64,000 nucleotides of DNA from Apoderus coryli (Eukaryota > Arthropoda > Insecta > Coleoptera > Attelabidae). Where the stretch lies: contig OU452216.1 of assembly GCA_911728435.2 (NCBI GenBank), forward strand, positions 6,708,342-6,772,341. Reading direction: 5' to 3'. The notes under the pieces were generated by a model. The model saw only the letters and a list, made by a program, of their open reading frames with translations. It was not told the DNA's origin and ran no database searches. A program made the translations under genes and the position numbers. Positions 33,754 through 48,700 of this stretch are shown piece by piece (the first letter of the stretch is position 1; every line of letters starts with the position of its first letter).

Positions 33754-36700
33754 ATGTGCAACTGTGTTAAAATTACTCGGACGTTGTTGTTAGTGATTTT
33801 TCTAAACTCCTGTTTGATTGTGGTTCGAACTCAAGACCCAATATCCAATGAATCTGACAAGGTGGATATTAACCCATCCGTGAATAGTTTAACGGAACAT
33901 CCAGGTGGTGTAATAGTGAATGAAAAACTGGTCTTTTCAAAATTAAACAGTCCATACTGGTTACGGAATGACATCATTGTTGAGCGTGATGCGGAATTTA
34001 TCATTGAGGCTGGTGTTACTGTGAAAGTGGAACCACAAGTTGGTATCACTGTTAGAGGTGTTTTAAATGCCCAGGTTTGTGTTTACACTATTTTTTTTTT
34101 TGTTTTCACATATTTATTATTACAAATTCGCACTTTGAGTGCTCAAACACTTTGAACTTTGAGTGTACTTACGATGTTGTGATTGTTTTACATGTCTCCG
34201 TTAGTATGTGTCTCACTTATGTATAAATGCAAGATCGATATTGGTGATTGTTTAAGACTATTAGCAGTTTGATCTCAATGCCTTAGACTGCGGTTCTATC
34301 AATTTCAACAAATTCATCTTTATTATATCCAGTAATTCTGTCACAATATTATATTCTACATAAATCAGTGCTTAGGTAATAGTTCAGTATTTTCAAGAAC
34401 AATTTTTGGATAGTATGTATAGATCAAACAAAAAATGTACCTAGAACAGTTTTATCAGCATAAAAACTATGTTAAACAAATAAGAAATTAACACAATTCG
34501 AATTCTTATAAATAATTACCGACCTACATATTTAATAAAAACACTATTTACTGCACGTGCTTAACTTATACCTTGTTGGGTATTGCACTAATCACAAACC
34601 ATTTTTGTGTTCTTACTCATGATATAGTGAGGACGAAAAGTCAGGCAGAACATGCAATAAAATCGCCATTATGCAAATATTACTTTGACAATATTCCCAA
34701 AAACATGGACAAAATCTGTCATATCATCATCATATTATTGGGAGTTAAAACTAGCATTAGTACTCGAAAAATTGATTCATCCTCATTTGACACAAATTTT
34801 CCTGAAATAGATTTTCTAGTTTGTAAATGCTCTATACAATTTGTGGTCTATTATATTCTGCTAGTTTATATTCCTCCATCATTACCGAGTAATATTCTGG
34901 AATCATTTTTGGAATCGATTGAGCATTTCGATGTATTGCATAATAATAATATATTATTTGTAGGAGATTTTAATATAAGTACATATGTTGATAACAATGT
35001 GAACAATAGGGATGTATACACGATGGTGAACTTCCAGAGCTTTTATAATTTAGTACAGCACAATACTATACTAAATACAAATAATCGAATATTGGATTTA
35101 GTTCTGTCAAACAGCACATGTGCTGTCAAACATGAAGAATGCCCTCTAGTCCCAGAAGATAGTCATCACCCTAGTCTTAATATTAGTTTTTCTAAATTAT
35201 TTCAAAAAAACTGTAAATTTAAAGCAAACAAGGAACTAAAGACTTATAATTATAAGAGGGCAGATTTTCTGTCATTGTATAGCTCGGTCCTTGATGCTGA
35301 CTGGTCAAAACTGTATAGAATGGATGATGTCAACTTGGCTCTCGATGAATTCTACTCAAACTTATATTCTGTGATTGATCAACATGTCCCACCATATAAA
35401 AATTTTTCTCGTAATTTTCCATCATGGTACACATCTTCCATCATAAAAAATATTAAACAAAAAGAAAAATTTCTTAAAAAATATAAAAAGAAAGGTGATC
35501 AATATTATTTAGAAAAATTTAGATCACTTCGATTACAAATCAAAAGTGATACTCGAACTGCTTATAAAAACTATATTGAAAGAATCCAAAACAATATTCA
35601 AAATGAACCAAGGGAATTCTGGAAATATTTTCATTCAAAAAGTAACTCGTCGAGGGTACCAGGAGTAATGACGTATAATGATATGGATTACAGCAATCCT
35701 CAGGATATAGTTGATAATTTCGCAAAGTTTTTTGAAAGTGTGTATATATTCGTCAGAAAGTCTGGATGAACCGCGATTTTCATCTTGTGTGGACCCAGTC
35801 AGCATTGAAACTATAACTGAGAATGAAATTTTAATAGCGGGTAAAAATCTGAAGAATAAACTGACTTCTGGACCTGATGGTATGCCATCGTTTTTGGTTA
35901 GGTATTGTGTTCCGGTTTTAGTTGGCCCCTTATGTTTTATTTTTAATTTGGCTATAAATAGTGGTGTGTTTCCAACTGAGTGGAAAAAGTCGAGGATTGT
36001 ACCGGTGTTCAAGTCGGCGGATAAATCAAATATTGGCAACTACAGGCCTATATCAATTCTGTCAAATTTTTGTAAGATCTTTGAAACTTTATTGTTTGGT
36101 CGCATCTATCCCTCTGTCCGAAACATGATCACACCAATTCAGCACGGAGTCATGTCAAAGAAATCCACAATAAGTAATTTAACTTTAATATCACAAAGTA
36201 TCTCGGAGGTGATTGACAGTGGTGGTCGGATGGATGTGATCTACACGGACTTCGCGAAGGCGTTTGACAGGGTGGATCATGGCAGATTGATAATGAAATT
36301 GGACAAGTTCGGCTTTGTTAAGGACTTGCAAATCTTTTTGAAATCTTATCTGTTGAAAAGAGAACAGATTGTGTCACATAACGGTTACAGATCAGTTCCC
36401 TTCCATGCAGTTTCTGGAGTTCCTCAAGGTTCAAACCTTGGGCCCTTATTGTTTTTATTGTTTGTTAATGATTTGGAGGAAAGACTGACCTGTGGCAAGT
36501 TAATGTTTGCTGACGACTTGAAAATTTTTCTTGAAATAAAAAATATTAATAATTGTAATGAGCTTCAAGCAAATTTGAATCATGTATCGGAATGGTGTCA
36601 AACTAACCATTTACCTATTAATCCAGCAAAATGTAAAATCGTGATGTATACAAAGAAAAAACAAAATATTCAATATAACTACAGCATAAATGACACAGCC

Positions 36701-39700
36701 ATAACATCCTCTGAGACAGTGACTGACCTGGGAATCATCTTTGACTCTAAACTTAGTTTTGCTGAGCACATATTAACTAAGACAGCGGAAGCCAATAAAA
36801 CCTATGGTTTCATTATGAGAAATACAAAAGGCTTCAATAATATTCTTGCTTTACAAATTCTTTTTTCTACATACATTCGGCCTAAGCTTGAATACGGTTC
36901 GTTAGTCTGGTACCCTATATATAATGTTCATAAAGTTGCAATTGAAAAAATGCAGCGTAAATTTCTTAAACATCTTGTGTATAAGGAAGATGGAATATAT
37001 CCTGAAAGGGGAGTTGACTATAATATATTGTTGACTAGATTTGATACGCGGAGCTTGGAAAAAAGAAGAATTTTGAATTCAATTGAGTATTTGTATAAGC
37101 TTCTACATGGAAAGGTTGACTGTTCTGAAATGTTAATGAATGTAAATATTAATGTTCCGAGATTTGAAACTAGATACAGTTCAACTTTTCACTTTGTGAG
37201 AGCTAGAACCAATGTGTTGCTGCGTTCTCCTGTCAATATTATGTGTGGTAATTATAACTTGATTTGTGCAGACTGTGACATTTTCAATTCTGAGATGAGA
37301 GAGGTTCTGGAAGTTGCCATCCAACACTTCGGTATTTGTCCTGTAAAGGGTTTTGTACTGTTGGGCAAATAAAGGCTATTATTATTATATCAAAGTCTCG
37401 TACCCTTACAACTTAGGTATACTGAAAGTTAGCGCCAAAAAGTCTAATGACTAAGACCACATCTTGAATAAATCAAACAGGAAGATATCAAAATTCATCA
37501 ATAGACACCACTTGTTGTATAGCGATTTCAGAGAGATTTCTGGGCCAGAATAGCTTTGAATTTTAATACGTTTTGATATTCGAATAGGACGCTATCAGTA
37601 GTATATATAAATCTGCTTTTATTTTCGTTAAAATAATGATACAATTTAATTTTAAGAACGTTTTCAATAGCGAAGACAGATTGGTATCACTACTAATAGT
37701 AAAATATCTGACATTACATTTAAAGTACATATACTGAACGAGTCATTGCATTGAAAATTAAATTTGAAATAAAATACCTCACTATGTAGGTATACATATA
37801 ATGTTTAGTAACACGTTTCAGTTTCACCTACGCTTTATGTTCAATTAGATTAGCTCAGCTGATTCAGCAATAAAATACATAAAATGAAATGAAAGATATT
37901 ATTGAACTTTAAAACGACATGAGGTCAAGACTCGCCTATATATTTTCTTCAACAATAAAGAACACAAACATATCGGACCTATTATAGGAAGTATTAAATA
38001 AAGTTAATTTCTTAATATTGCGTTTATTATTGCAACGGTAACGTACGTTTAACCCTATTAAAGGTATCATGCAGTAAATACAATGTTTCATTAAAAAAAA
38101 TAATGCTTAATTATACATCGTACAATCACGTAGTGGAACAGTTTGTTTAATAAGAAATCGCTTTATTAGAGCACAAAAACCGCTTTGCGTGAATGTTTCC
38201 TGAACAATAGAAACGTTGAATTTCAACAAATAATGAAGATGTTAGATATTCGTTTCAATTATGATTTGTGACTGCTAAGCTTTATTTAAATCAAAGATTA
38301 TGGTGTATTAATCTTTGATTATGTTCATTTTATAAATTTGATTTACAGTTAAAAGAGAAATTTAACTTCAAAATGCAAAATTGTCAAATAAACGAAAGTT
38401 CCGGCGCGCGAAATTTATTTGAGCAGTAAAACGTTGATAAATATTTGTAAACAAAATAACAGGAGCTACTGTCAGCTTAAAATTATTTGGTCAAACTAGA
38501 CAGTTTTGTTTCCACATTACACGCATGTTCGTTATAATTTTAAATCTATACAAAACATGTTAAAAATTACGTATTGTTATGTACTGCATCGTCTTCCTTT
38601 TTCATTTTATAATAGTGAACGCTATAAAACCTATTATTACGGTATCTTCTAACAGGTCAATGGCACATTGTCTTCACTAAGGTTTCATCTAAACTATCTC
38701 TTTGCATGTTGTTTAGTTTAGGTTGTCAGTCGTTATTTTATAAAACCGGCTAAAGGAACTTCACGTTCACCTTCTTGTGGTCTAGATTCCACGTTCTTTG
38801 TTTAGTTTTAATTGCCATTATAACATATTGAAAGTGTAGGTACTTCACTGAAAAAAATATTGTACGTAAAACCAATTAATGGTTGTCATCAATATTTTGA
38901 ACATTAATATTATGAATCGGTCACTTTTACAATGAATTTTGATCATAGATTGATAATTTCATACATAGAAACAATGTACGATGAAACATTAATCAATAAA
39001 TGCAAGACATCGAAAATGTATGTTCTTTTTTATCAATATAATGTCACTATTTATTGCATAATAATAACAACAACAAAAACCCTGATACATAAAAAAGGCA
39101 ATGATTCCTGGATGCCCTGCGGCACTACGCAATGTCCTGGGCCCAGACACTGCCGTTCCCAAAATGACAACTTGACTTCTATCATTCACATATGTTCCGA
39201 GTAGAGACACAGCAGACTCCCCAAAGCCCAGGTAACCCACAATGGCCAGCAACAAACCATGACCAATGCGGTCAAATGCCCCTTGCGTAGTCCAACAGCA
39301 GCAATGTCGTCAATCGACCCTGATCTACCGCCCCCAATGCATCATCCAGTATTTTAAGTCATGTCGTGGAGCAACTGTGACCCTGACGGAACCCAGACTG
39401 GACCTCCGACAACAACCCATGCCCATCAAGATATGTTTTCAGTTGATTGCAGATCACTCTCTCAATAACCTTGGAGATCGCTGGGAGTATATTAATCGGT
39501 CTATAAGATCCTTAAATGTTGATGGAGTTTTAGTTTTGGGATTGGAATGACATTGGCTTCTTTCCAACATGTTGGGAATTACCTCGTTTCTATATAGTAA
39601 TTAACTAGATGCTGTATAAAGGGCATTATAAACGGACAACTACTACTACTAGCATATCAATACTGATCATGTCACTGCCTACAGCATTTGACTTAATCCC

Positions 39701-42700
39701 AAGCAATGCATCAAGTATCTCCCCATGATCTCCCCATGATACATATCTACCTATATGCTCGCGATTATTCATTGAATACAGAACAATAATCTCAATCTTT
39801 CGTAATAATAATTTCCGGCGAACACAATTACGTAAAACAATTATTATAACCCAATGTAATAATCAGCTAACATTGGTTTAACGTACAAAAGTCATAGAAT
39901 CATGTTTCTCGTTCGTAACATTAATAACCTTCAGACATCGGTTTAATGTACAAAAGTCATAGATTAATGTTCATCGTTCGTAACATTAATAACCAGCTAA
40001 CATCGGTTTTACGTATTGGAGACATAAACTAATCTTCATCGTTCGTAACATTAACAACCTGGTAACATCGTTTTAACGTACAGGAGTTATAAATTAATGT
40101 CCATCATTCGTAAGATCAATAACCGGCGAGCATAAATTTATGTTCTTTATTTATTAATTCAACGTACAGAATTCGCTACCGAATTTATGTACGAACGTTC
40201 ATTGTATTAATGTCACCCATCATCGGCTCAAATTTAATGTTGACGTTCATTGATTTGAAGCACTTTTTTATTAATATCACGTACATACCTTTTCGGTTCA
40301 GTGTATCGAAGATGGGATTCGAAGAGTGAAAAGTAGGCTGTTATGTTAGTTGACAAGTTAAGTTCTTTGGAAACTGATCTTAACGCAAAACAGGCAGAGC
40401 TTAATTTTTTTGATAACGCATCAATGTGCAACTTCCACTTCAGCGAGCGGTCAACAACAAGGCCCAGAAACTTCACAGAAGAAACGACGTCAATAGTGGA
40501 ATTATTAAGTTCAAAAGACTGCAGCGCACCTTTATATGACATAGATTTTGTTTTCGCAGTGTTCAAGCACAACAGATTAGAGTCACACCATGATTTAGAG
40601 GCAGGCAGAGAAGCCACTTCGTTACAAAGATAAAATGTGTTTTTATTTTTTGTGCTTATTTGTCTGCCTCTAAAGTTTCAGTTTTCGAAACTAAAAACCC
40701 TCTATATCGGTTGGTATTCTTTCATATACATATCGAATTTAATTAAGCCTTTAAAAAATAGCGCGATCATATTATATACACGCAAATTTCCCTGCTCGAC
40801 AAGGGTATTATATTGTTTGGGAGATAAAACAAAATATTATAAATGTTCTTTCTACCCAGTATTAGATAACGTTCACTTATTACTCATATTTATTGACATA
40901 CCGATCAATAATTAGGTAGTTTATGAGCATTCTGTTATTATAAAACTAACAGTCTACTGCTAAATAGGTAGGTACCTAATAATAATTAATTTCTACTTTA
41001 CTTAATACATGAAATGGAAAACAGAAATTACACATAAAAACATTAAACCATAATATAAGGAATTGTGCTTTAAGACCATTCAGGCTTTGCTTAATTAAAT
41101 CAGCATCTAATTTATTCAGTAAAGATATTCATGACTTTTCTACATTCTAAGTTGAAAATATATTGTGAAATTATATCTTCTTGTTTTTACCCATTTAGTT
41201 TTGCAACCACCACCAAATTGAAGGTTCTTTCTAGTTTGAATACCCAAAGTAGGGAAGTGTATTATTTGTTCATAGTTGAAGTCTTTGGAGACAGCTTTAG
41301 TTTATTTAAACTTAAACTGCGAATAAATTTATTAAATTGTATTAATTTACAAGTTACTTGCTGTATACGGTACAAGGTGAGAATAATTACACATTAAATT
41401 ATTTTAAATCTTGTAATGATTCACTATCAAAGTATTCAGTTAGTAATTAACCAGAACTCGGCATTGATTCTCACTATCATTGACGTGTCTTTATTTCTAG
41501 AAATATGATTATTGGGTGTACCTGTAGTACACAAACATAATAATAATAATTGTTTAGACAAATTCTAATAAGAAACAAAAAAATAGGAAAATAGTAGATA
41601 ATGATAATAAAATGTACCAGGGTTTTCTCGCAAATGTTTCGTAATACTTAAGCTATTCTTGCATTAAACAAGGCTTCCACGATTCTTATTCAACTTATGC
41701 ATTATGATTTTGGCTTCTAATATAATGATAATGAATGTTGACGAATTAGAAATTGAATCTTCCAGTAGTGAGACAGGACAAACTGAAAATTATACGAGTG
41801 ATAACGACGCTTTGCTGTCTGAGAAGATTTCTTCTCCCTTACTCGCAAGTGTGCTTGTTTAAGCAATTGTGCACACAGATCAATGTCCACAACTTCTGCC
41901 TGAAATATTTGCCTAGTCGCGTAGGAGCCCAGATATAAAAGGCAACCCTTGTATTGCAGATTTTACCTAAACACCTAGAGTTCTAGCTGATTGTGTTAAG
42001 CTGTGCTAGTAGGTACAGTATGCTCCCGAGGGGTGCTTATAATTTATATTAATTGTATAGACCTACAGAATATAAAAAAATATTATAATAGACTCTGTCA
42101 GGTTAATAAACATATTATTGATTTGAGTCATATTAAGAACTGCGGCTGCTTAAAATTCAAGACACATGGTCATTCTTACTTAAGGCGTGAGGCTATTATA
42201 AATATGGTAAAAGTTTATTTCTATTTATAGTAATAAAATGGCCGTTAAAACAAACGTTTAACATTTCAGTTTATCATTGAAAATTAATATCTATGCTTAC
42301 AGATTCAAATTGAAATATACAGGATACGGCGTATTAGAAGTATCTACAGTGACAAAGTTTTAGAGATTTTTCTCTAACTTCAAAGTTTTAAATAAGAGAC
42401 TTTGTAAACTATGATATTTTTTGAATAATGCATGCTGACAATTTAGTACACAGTGTTTAAAAATCCCCGAAAATGAGACACAAGGTGATTGTCAAAATTT
42501 GTAGAAAATTTAACCGTGAGTTGCCAACCATAAACGAGACGAAATTTTAAGTTAATTAAGGCCCCAATTTAAAAGCGTCTCCAACATTACCAAAACCGCA
42601 GTGACTTCAAATGAATTTATGAAGTTTTGAATAACTATATATTATACATTTCAAGGATTCGGCAGTAATTAATACCTACATAACTCTATTAATTTCAGGG

Positions 42701-45700
42701 ATCTGAGGAGGAACGAATAATTTTGACGACCGCAGATGACACATCTGCGAAGAATATTAATTTTCCTGATATCCGGCTTGTAGACGGTCCCACAATATTA
42801 GCCGGGCGTCTACAATTGAGGCACAATGATAATTGGCGCAGCGTATGTACGAATTCAAAAAAGTAAGCATAGATCTACTTGTTAAGGTTTGTATGCTTTG
42901 ATTTGATTCAAACAACCCTGAAAATAGAAAGGAATGTCGAGAAAAAATAGCATTTCAAAAGGAGTAAATTTATCGTTTTAAAGATTTTTAGTTTTTCAGA
43001 TTTGAGTGGGTAAAACTGTTGTGTATTCACCCTCTTAGATTATAGTGTGTAGCAACCTTAAGATAAGATATATGACAGACATTCTGAAAGTGAGGTTAAT
43101 CACATTAAACTGGCGACGAGGATGGGAGTTTAATGTTCTTTGTTGGGGTTCGTAAATTAATAATGAGTGCACCGCAGTCTTAAAGTATTTATTAATAAGG
43201 TTATAATTAACAATACGTTGTTATAATGTTTTTCAAACGTGATTAACTTCACTTTCAGAATGTCTGTCATATATCTTATGTTAAGGTTGCTACACACTAT
43301 AATCTAAGGGTGAAAACACAACACTCCCCCTTTCTATATTTTTAAAATATTTATATATTTACTTTAATATTATCAGTTACAAATTTAGTTTTGATTGGTT
43401 TTTTATAGTTCTTGTAAAACGTCATACATTTTCCGAGTTTTGAGGTGACAGTTTTGGTGATTCAGGATTTATAGGGATCACTGGCATTGTTGAAGCGGAT
43501 GAAGGAATGGATTCGACAGTGTTTTCAGCACAACTATTATTTTCGCACAAACCTTCATACCTTGGCAGAAGCAATGGTCTGTTTGATATGACTGTTTGAG
43601 ATGTTGAATTTGAACTCCTTGTTTTCATGTCGTCTACATGAATAAGATACTCTATTCCCTTACTTTCTACCAAATAAGTATAGTTACTGTTTCTATGGAT
43701 AACTCTCCCTTATCCCCAAGATTCTTCTTCCCCTTTTTTAATCTCTCTCTTCCCCTGTGTGCGGCAGTTGACACCCTTGCCAGAGCTTGTGTCCTCTGAC
43801 TCACCAATAGCCCATTTATTTATCATACACGTTCTTATGCAGATGAAGCTTGCCTCAAAGCATTATCATCTATAATTCAGCAACAATAGCAACACTGCAA
43901 TCTGGCATATATACCCACTATACAACCACCTATCGCTCTTTGTATAAACATAGTTGCCAGCGTTTAATTGTACTAAGCATAGCATACGAATCTTGCCATT
44001 CAAAAAACACTATAAGAAGCACGCTTCATATAGATGCAGCAGAGATTTAATGTAAAATAAGGTTATATGACAACGCTTGGCGTGTGTTTTGTACCTATAT
44101 GTCGATTATTATTTTGATTATATCTATCTCTATCACACAGTCGTAAATTTCTAGTGATGTGCTAATATTATTTTTATTTACTTTTCGGGAAGCTTAAAGT
44201 TTTGATTTTTGATATTTTGAATACAATCTTTCTATTTAGTTACCTTAATATTTAATTTAAGTTTTAAAATCTAAATGTGTTAATTAAGTATCTGGCCAAA
44301 CTTCAGGGGGTGATTCTTTGAGTGATTTTAAGGTATAAAGTTCATATAAGCAGGTGTCCGGAAATGCATAGTTTTCAAGATACAGGGTGTCAAAAAAAAT
44401 TTTTTTTTTACATTTATTTATTAATATCTCAAAGACCTCTTGACCGATTTTGTTGAAATTTGGCAATATTATGGATTATGATAAGACGCTAAGTTAGCAT
44501 CAATTGATTGTTGATTATGACTTCCAGTGGCGTCGTAAGAGGCAGTTTCACGAATAAAAATAACAAAAAAATGTGCGCCACTGACTTTTTTAAAATTAAA
44601 AAAATAATTTTTGGATTAAGCCATTAAAAATACAACTTTTTTGTCTCGTGTTATTTTTTCGTATCTTGCATCGTTTTCGAGAAAAAAAATTAAAACCACT
44701 TAAATGCATGTCCCTGAATAATTTTAAAAATCACTTTTACAGAATTATTGCGAATTACGTTTTACCCAAATTCGTTGAGATTTGGCAGTATTTTTCATAA
44801 TAGTAAAATGCTAATTGAATCTTATTTACTATTGCTAATATTGAAGTTCAGTGGTGGAAATAAATGCCTAAGACAAGACAAAGACGTATTATTAATTAAA
44901 CTTTGACAAAAAATACTTTTTTAATAAAAAATAAATAAATAATAAAAAAAATTTTGACACCCTGTATCTTGAAAACTATGCATTTCCGGACACCTGCTTA
45001 TATGAACTTTTTACCTTAAAATCACTCAAAAAATAACCCCCTGAAGTTTGGCCAGATACTTAATTAACACCCTGTATATATATGCGGTTGTTAATTAGTA
45101 GGTACCTACCTATTTATATAAAAATAAATATGTAGGTACCGCAAAATATTGTTTTTTTAATAATGTAATATATTATAATATCTCATACTTTAATATAAAA
45201 GAAACAAGTAAATTATATTTACGCTGACATCAGGTAAGCGCAGTTATTATGAAAAATGATGTTTATTTTTTAATTTTAACTAAAGTTGTTTTTTTAATCA
45301 ACACTCCTTAACAAATTCGCACAGAACGCTCAGCTGCCCCATCAGATTTGGGATGATATGGACTTTTAATTCATTTTACAGACTTGTTGAATCACCTACT
45401 AAGTAATTTATTAATTATTCCTACATTGAATGTTTTTTTTCTTTAGTTGGACTTTAGCAGATATTCAGACAGCATGCCGTCATCTAGGATTTCAAGGTGG
45501 TGCTTTCCTAAACTGGTACAATCGACAAATGCCGTTGAAGCCACGACTCCTCTACGAAGAACCAAAATGTATGGGCACCGAAACATCTTTATTCGACTGC
45601 CGATGGCAGTCTCGACAAATGGGTTCAGGCGTTTGTGACTATCATCCGGACTTAGCTATCGCATGCTCTCCCAGACACGATACACCGTTACCGTATTGGC

Positions 45701-48700
45701 GGGGAATTCGGTTCGAGAATGCTTTAAGTGACAAAGCTTTGACGTTTGACAATACGTTGTACTTACCAGTTTCCAAATCGAAATTACATTACGTGAATAT
45801 TTACTATGCAGGAACAGGGAGGAATCAAAATGCTTCAAGCGCTTTACACGTTGAAGGAGTGCCACCTGTTATGAAGCATTTGGAGATTGTCAGTTCTGCG
45901 TACAATGGTAAGATGAAAGTCTTAAGATTTGACAGACAAATTGTTGATTAAAACGTTTGTTTCAGGTATAAACATTACGAATCCGGAATCACCAGTAACT
46001 CTCAACAACTGCACCGTGAGAAACAACCGTGGTTATGGCGTTTTTATCAATTCCAGTTATGGCATGGCGCATATCGATGGCTGTGTCATCAGTAACAACG
46101 GTGGCGATGGTATACGGTTTGTTCGAGCTGAAGAACGTCCAGATGAACGACCAGACAGACAAGGCTACAACGATTTCTGTCAATTAGCCGTAGCTTCAAC
46201 GCAAACGTTTCCTATACAAGTGTTCGCCGAGCAAACGTTACAGTTACGCGAACGGGTTTGCGAAAAAGTGTTTACAACGCGTTACGGGCATGTGTTAACT
46301 TTACATTTCATTCGCGCGGTTACTGATAGGAATAATAGTGCTGTGTTGGAAATTTACGACGGCTCCACGTTAAATAATAGATTAATAACACAGTTTAGTG
46401 TAAGGAATAACACAAGACCACAAAGTACCACAACAACTGGTAATCAGATTTATATTAAATTTCGTGCGGATGCGCTAACTAATATGATGATTTTCATGCG
46501 TGTAGTGTCTGGTTTACAAAAAACTAGTGATTTAAACGTTAGTTATTCCGATGTTTCGGAAAATATTGGGCGAGGCATAGCAATTGATAATTTACGTTCA
46601 CAACTTCACGTCTACAAAACTTCGGTGTCGAAAAATGAACATGTGGCTGGTATACATGTAACTAGTGGAGTTGGTGATGTGAATGTGACTGAAAGTCGCG
46701 TTTCTTTTAATAAAGGTGATGGGATTAACGTAACGTACACTGGCGGTTCCCGAAACATTTCAAAATCTTCAATTAGTTCCAATCAAGGTTATGGAATAGC
46801 CATTTGGTTAAATAACACTCAAGAAACTGAATTCATCATTGTAAATCAAACTACTGTAGTTCAATACACTGAAATTTACAAGAACTTAGATATTGGAGTC
46901 TTGCACGGGAATTACTGCGGCAATGCCTTCTTTAATTTTACTGGTAATTCCTTCACCAACTGCCTTAATGATGCCTTGGAAGTACTTTCATGTTGGGTGA
47001 AATCCGACCACTATACCAAACTTCAGATAGGCCACAACAAATTCCTTAAAAATGAGCGGATATCTTTGAAGATCTATCCCGCAGTCAACCTCATGGGAAA
47101 TATAGAGTTTAACCACTTCCGTCAAGGCTCATTCGGCGAATTACTCATTCGAAATAAACCTTTAGAAGAATTCAATATCCTCAAAAACATAATTACAATA
47201 CAACAAAACTATTTCATTAACAACACAGGGACTTTTGTCGCGAACCTGGCACTTTCACCATACTCCGAAACACAAACTCTGTTATTTACTCGGAATTTCG
47301 TGATGAAGAACAGAATCTCCGAGCCGTTTCAACCGGAAGATGGTTCGGTGTCTAATTTAAATCCCCGTAGTCGAGTAGCGGCACCAGTTGTCGTTGGTTC
47401 GGATAACGTGGATATATTCAGAAACATTATTGAAAATCCTGAATCGAAATACGAGATTGGAAGCCATTTAGAGGATCAGAGTAAGGTTATCAACGCAACA
47501 TACAACTGGCTGGGTTCCGGTAGTGATGAGTTTATTTTTCATAGAATATTTCATCGAATTGATCGTTATAACCTAGCAAAAGTGAATTTCTTTCCATTTT
47601 TATTGCACAACACCAATCCGTTAACCACAAGAACCAATCCATATCAGTTGTACGTTCCGAAATTCTCATCGGTAAATTCCAATAAAGTCGGTGGGGAAAT
47701 TGAAGGTGAGGAAATGCTAAGTAAAGGAGAGTATGTTGTTGAAAAAGATATAAGCATCCGCCCTGGAGGAAAATTGACAATTGAACCAGGGGTAACATTA
47801 CGTTTTCCACCCTCAATTGGGATGATGGTTGGTGGGAAAATTGAAGCGCGTGGAATAGAGCCGAACAGTATCCGATTCACATTAAAGGAAGAAATAGTAC
47901 ATGCTCCCGATAATGATACATACGAAACGGAGTCAATCAAATATGACACTGAGACTGAAATTGTGGAAATCGAACCGAAACTCCCTATTAGACTCCTCGG
48001 TGGTAGCAGTGAAACTGAGGGTCGATTGCAGATTAAACTTAACGAACAATGGGGTACAGTCTGTAATTATGGCTGGACAATTAAAAATGCTGCATTAGTT
48101 TGCCAACAGTTAGGTTATGTGTTAAACCCGGATGACTGGTATTTGGAACGAAGCGAAGTTCCATCTGCTGGGTTAACAGATCCAGTAATCTTGAGTAATG
48201 TTGATTGTGGCGATTACGACTTCGACATCACCAAGTGCCATGCAGAACGACTAAACGAATTCGAGAATTCTTGTAATCACGAAAACGATGTTGGTATACG
48301 ATGTTACAAGACTTCTTGGGCAGGGATTAGGTTTGGTGCGTTGGCGGAAAGGACTGATATTCAATATGTTACCGTAGAACAAGCTGGTCTATTAGATTAT
48401 GCGACCAATTCATTTAAACCAGCTTTACAATTAGACTTCGCGAGGCAGAACTTCGAAAATATCAAAGTTATTAATAACTTCTACCATGGACTTGGAATTA
48501 TGTATTCAGATATCTATACTGATGACTCAGTTAATGTAATTAAAAACTCGGAGTTCTCGCAGAACCGTGGAGCTGGTTTAGCTTTGAAACAACTCGGATT
48601 AACATTATTCAACAACAAAATAGAGAATAACTTTATTGGAATTGAACATAATCCGACATTATCAGGATTACAACAAAGGGAATTGGGTGGTTGGTTCATT

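Noticed and set aside
38402..38415. E2F-like GGCGCGCGAAATTT in bark intron 1
   Set aside because: It does not match the full consensus, is far from any start site and has no other support.
45929..45965. ATG at 45929 as start of the 5.7 kb bark frame
   Set aside because: It lies in the 58 bp intron 3. The acceptor TTTCAG at 45965 joins in phase with exon 3, which carries SRCR1.
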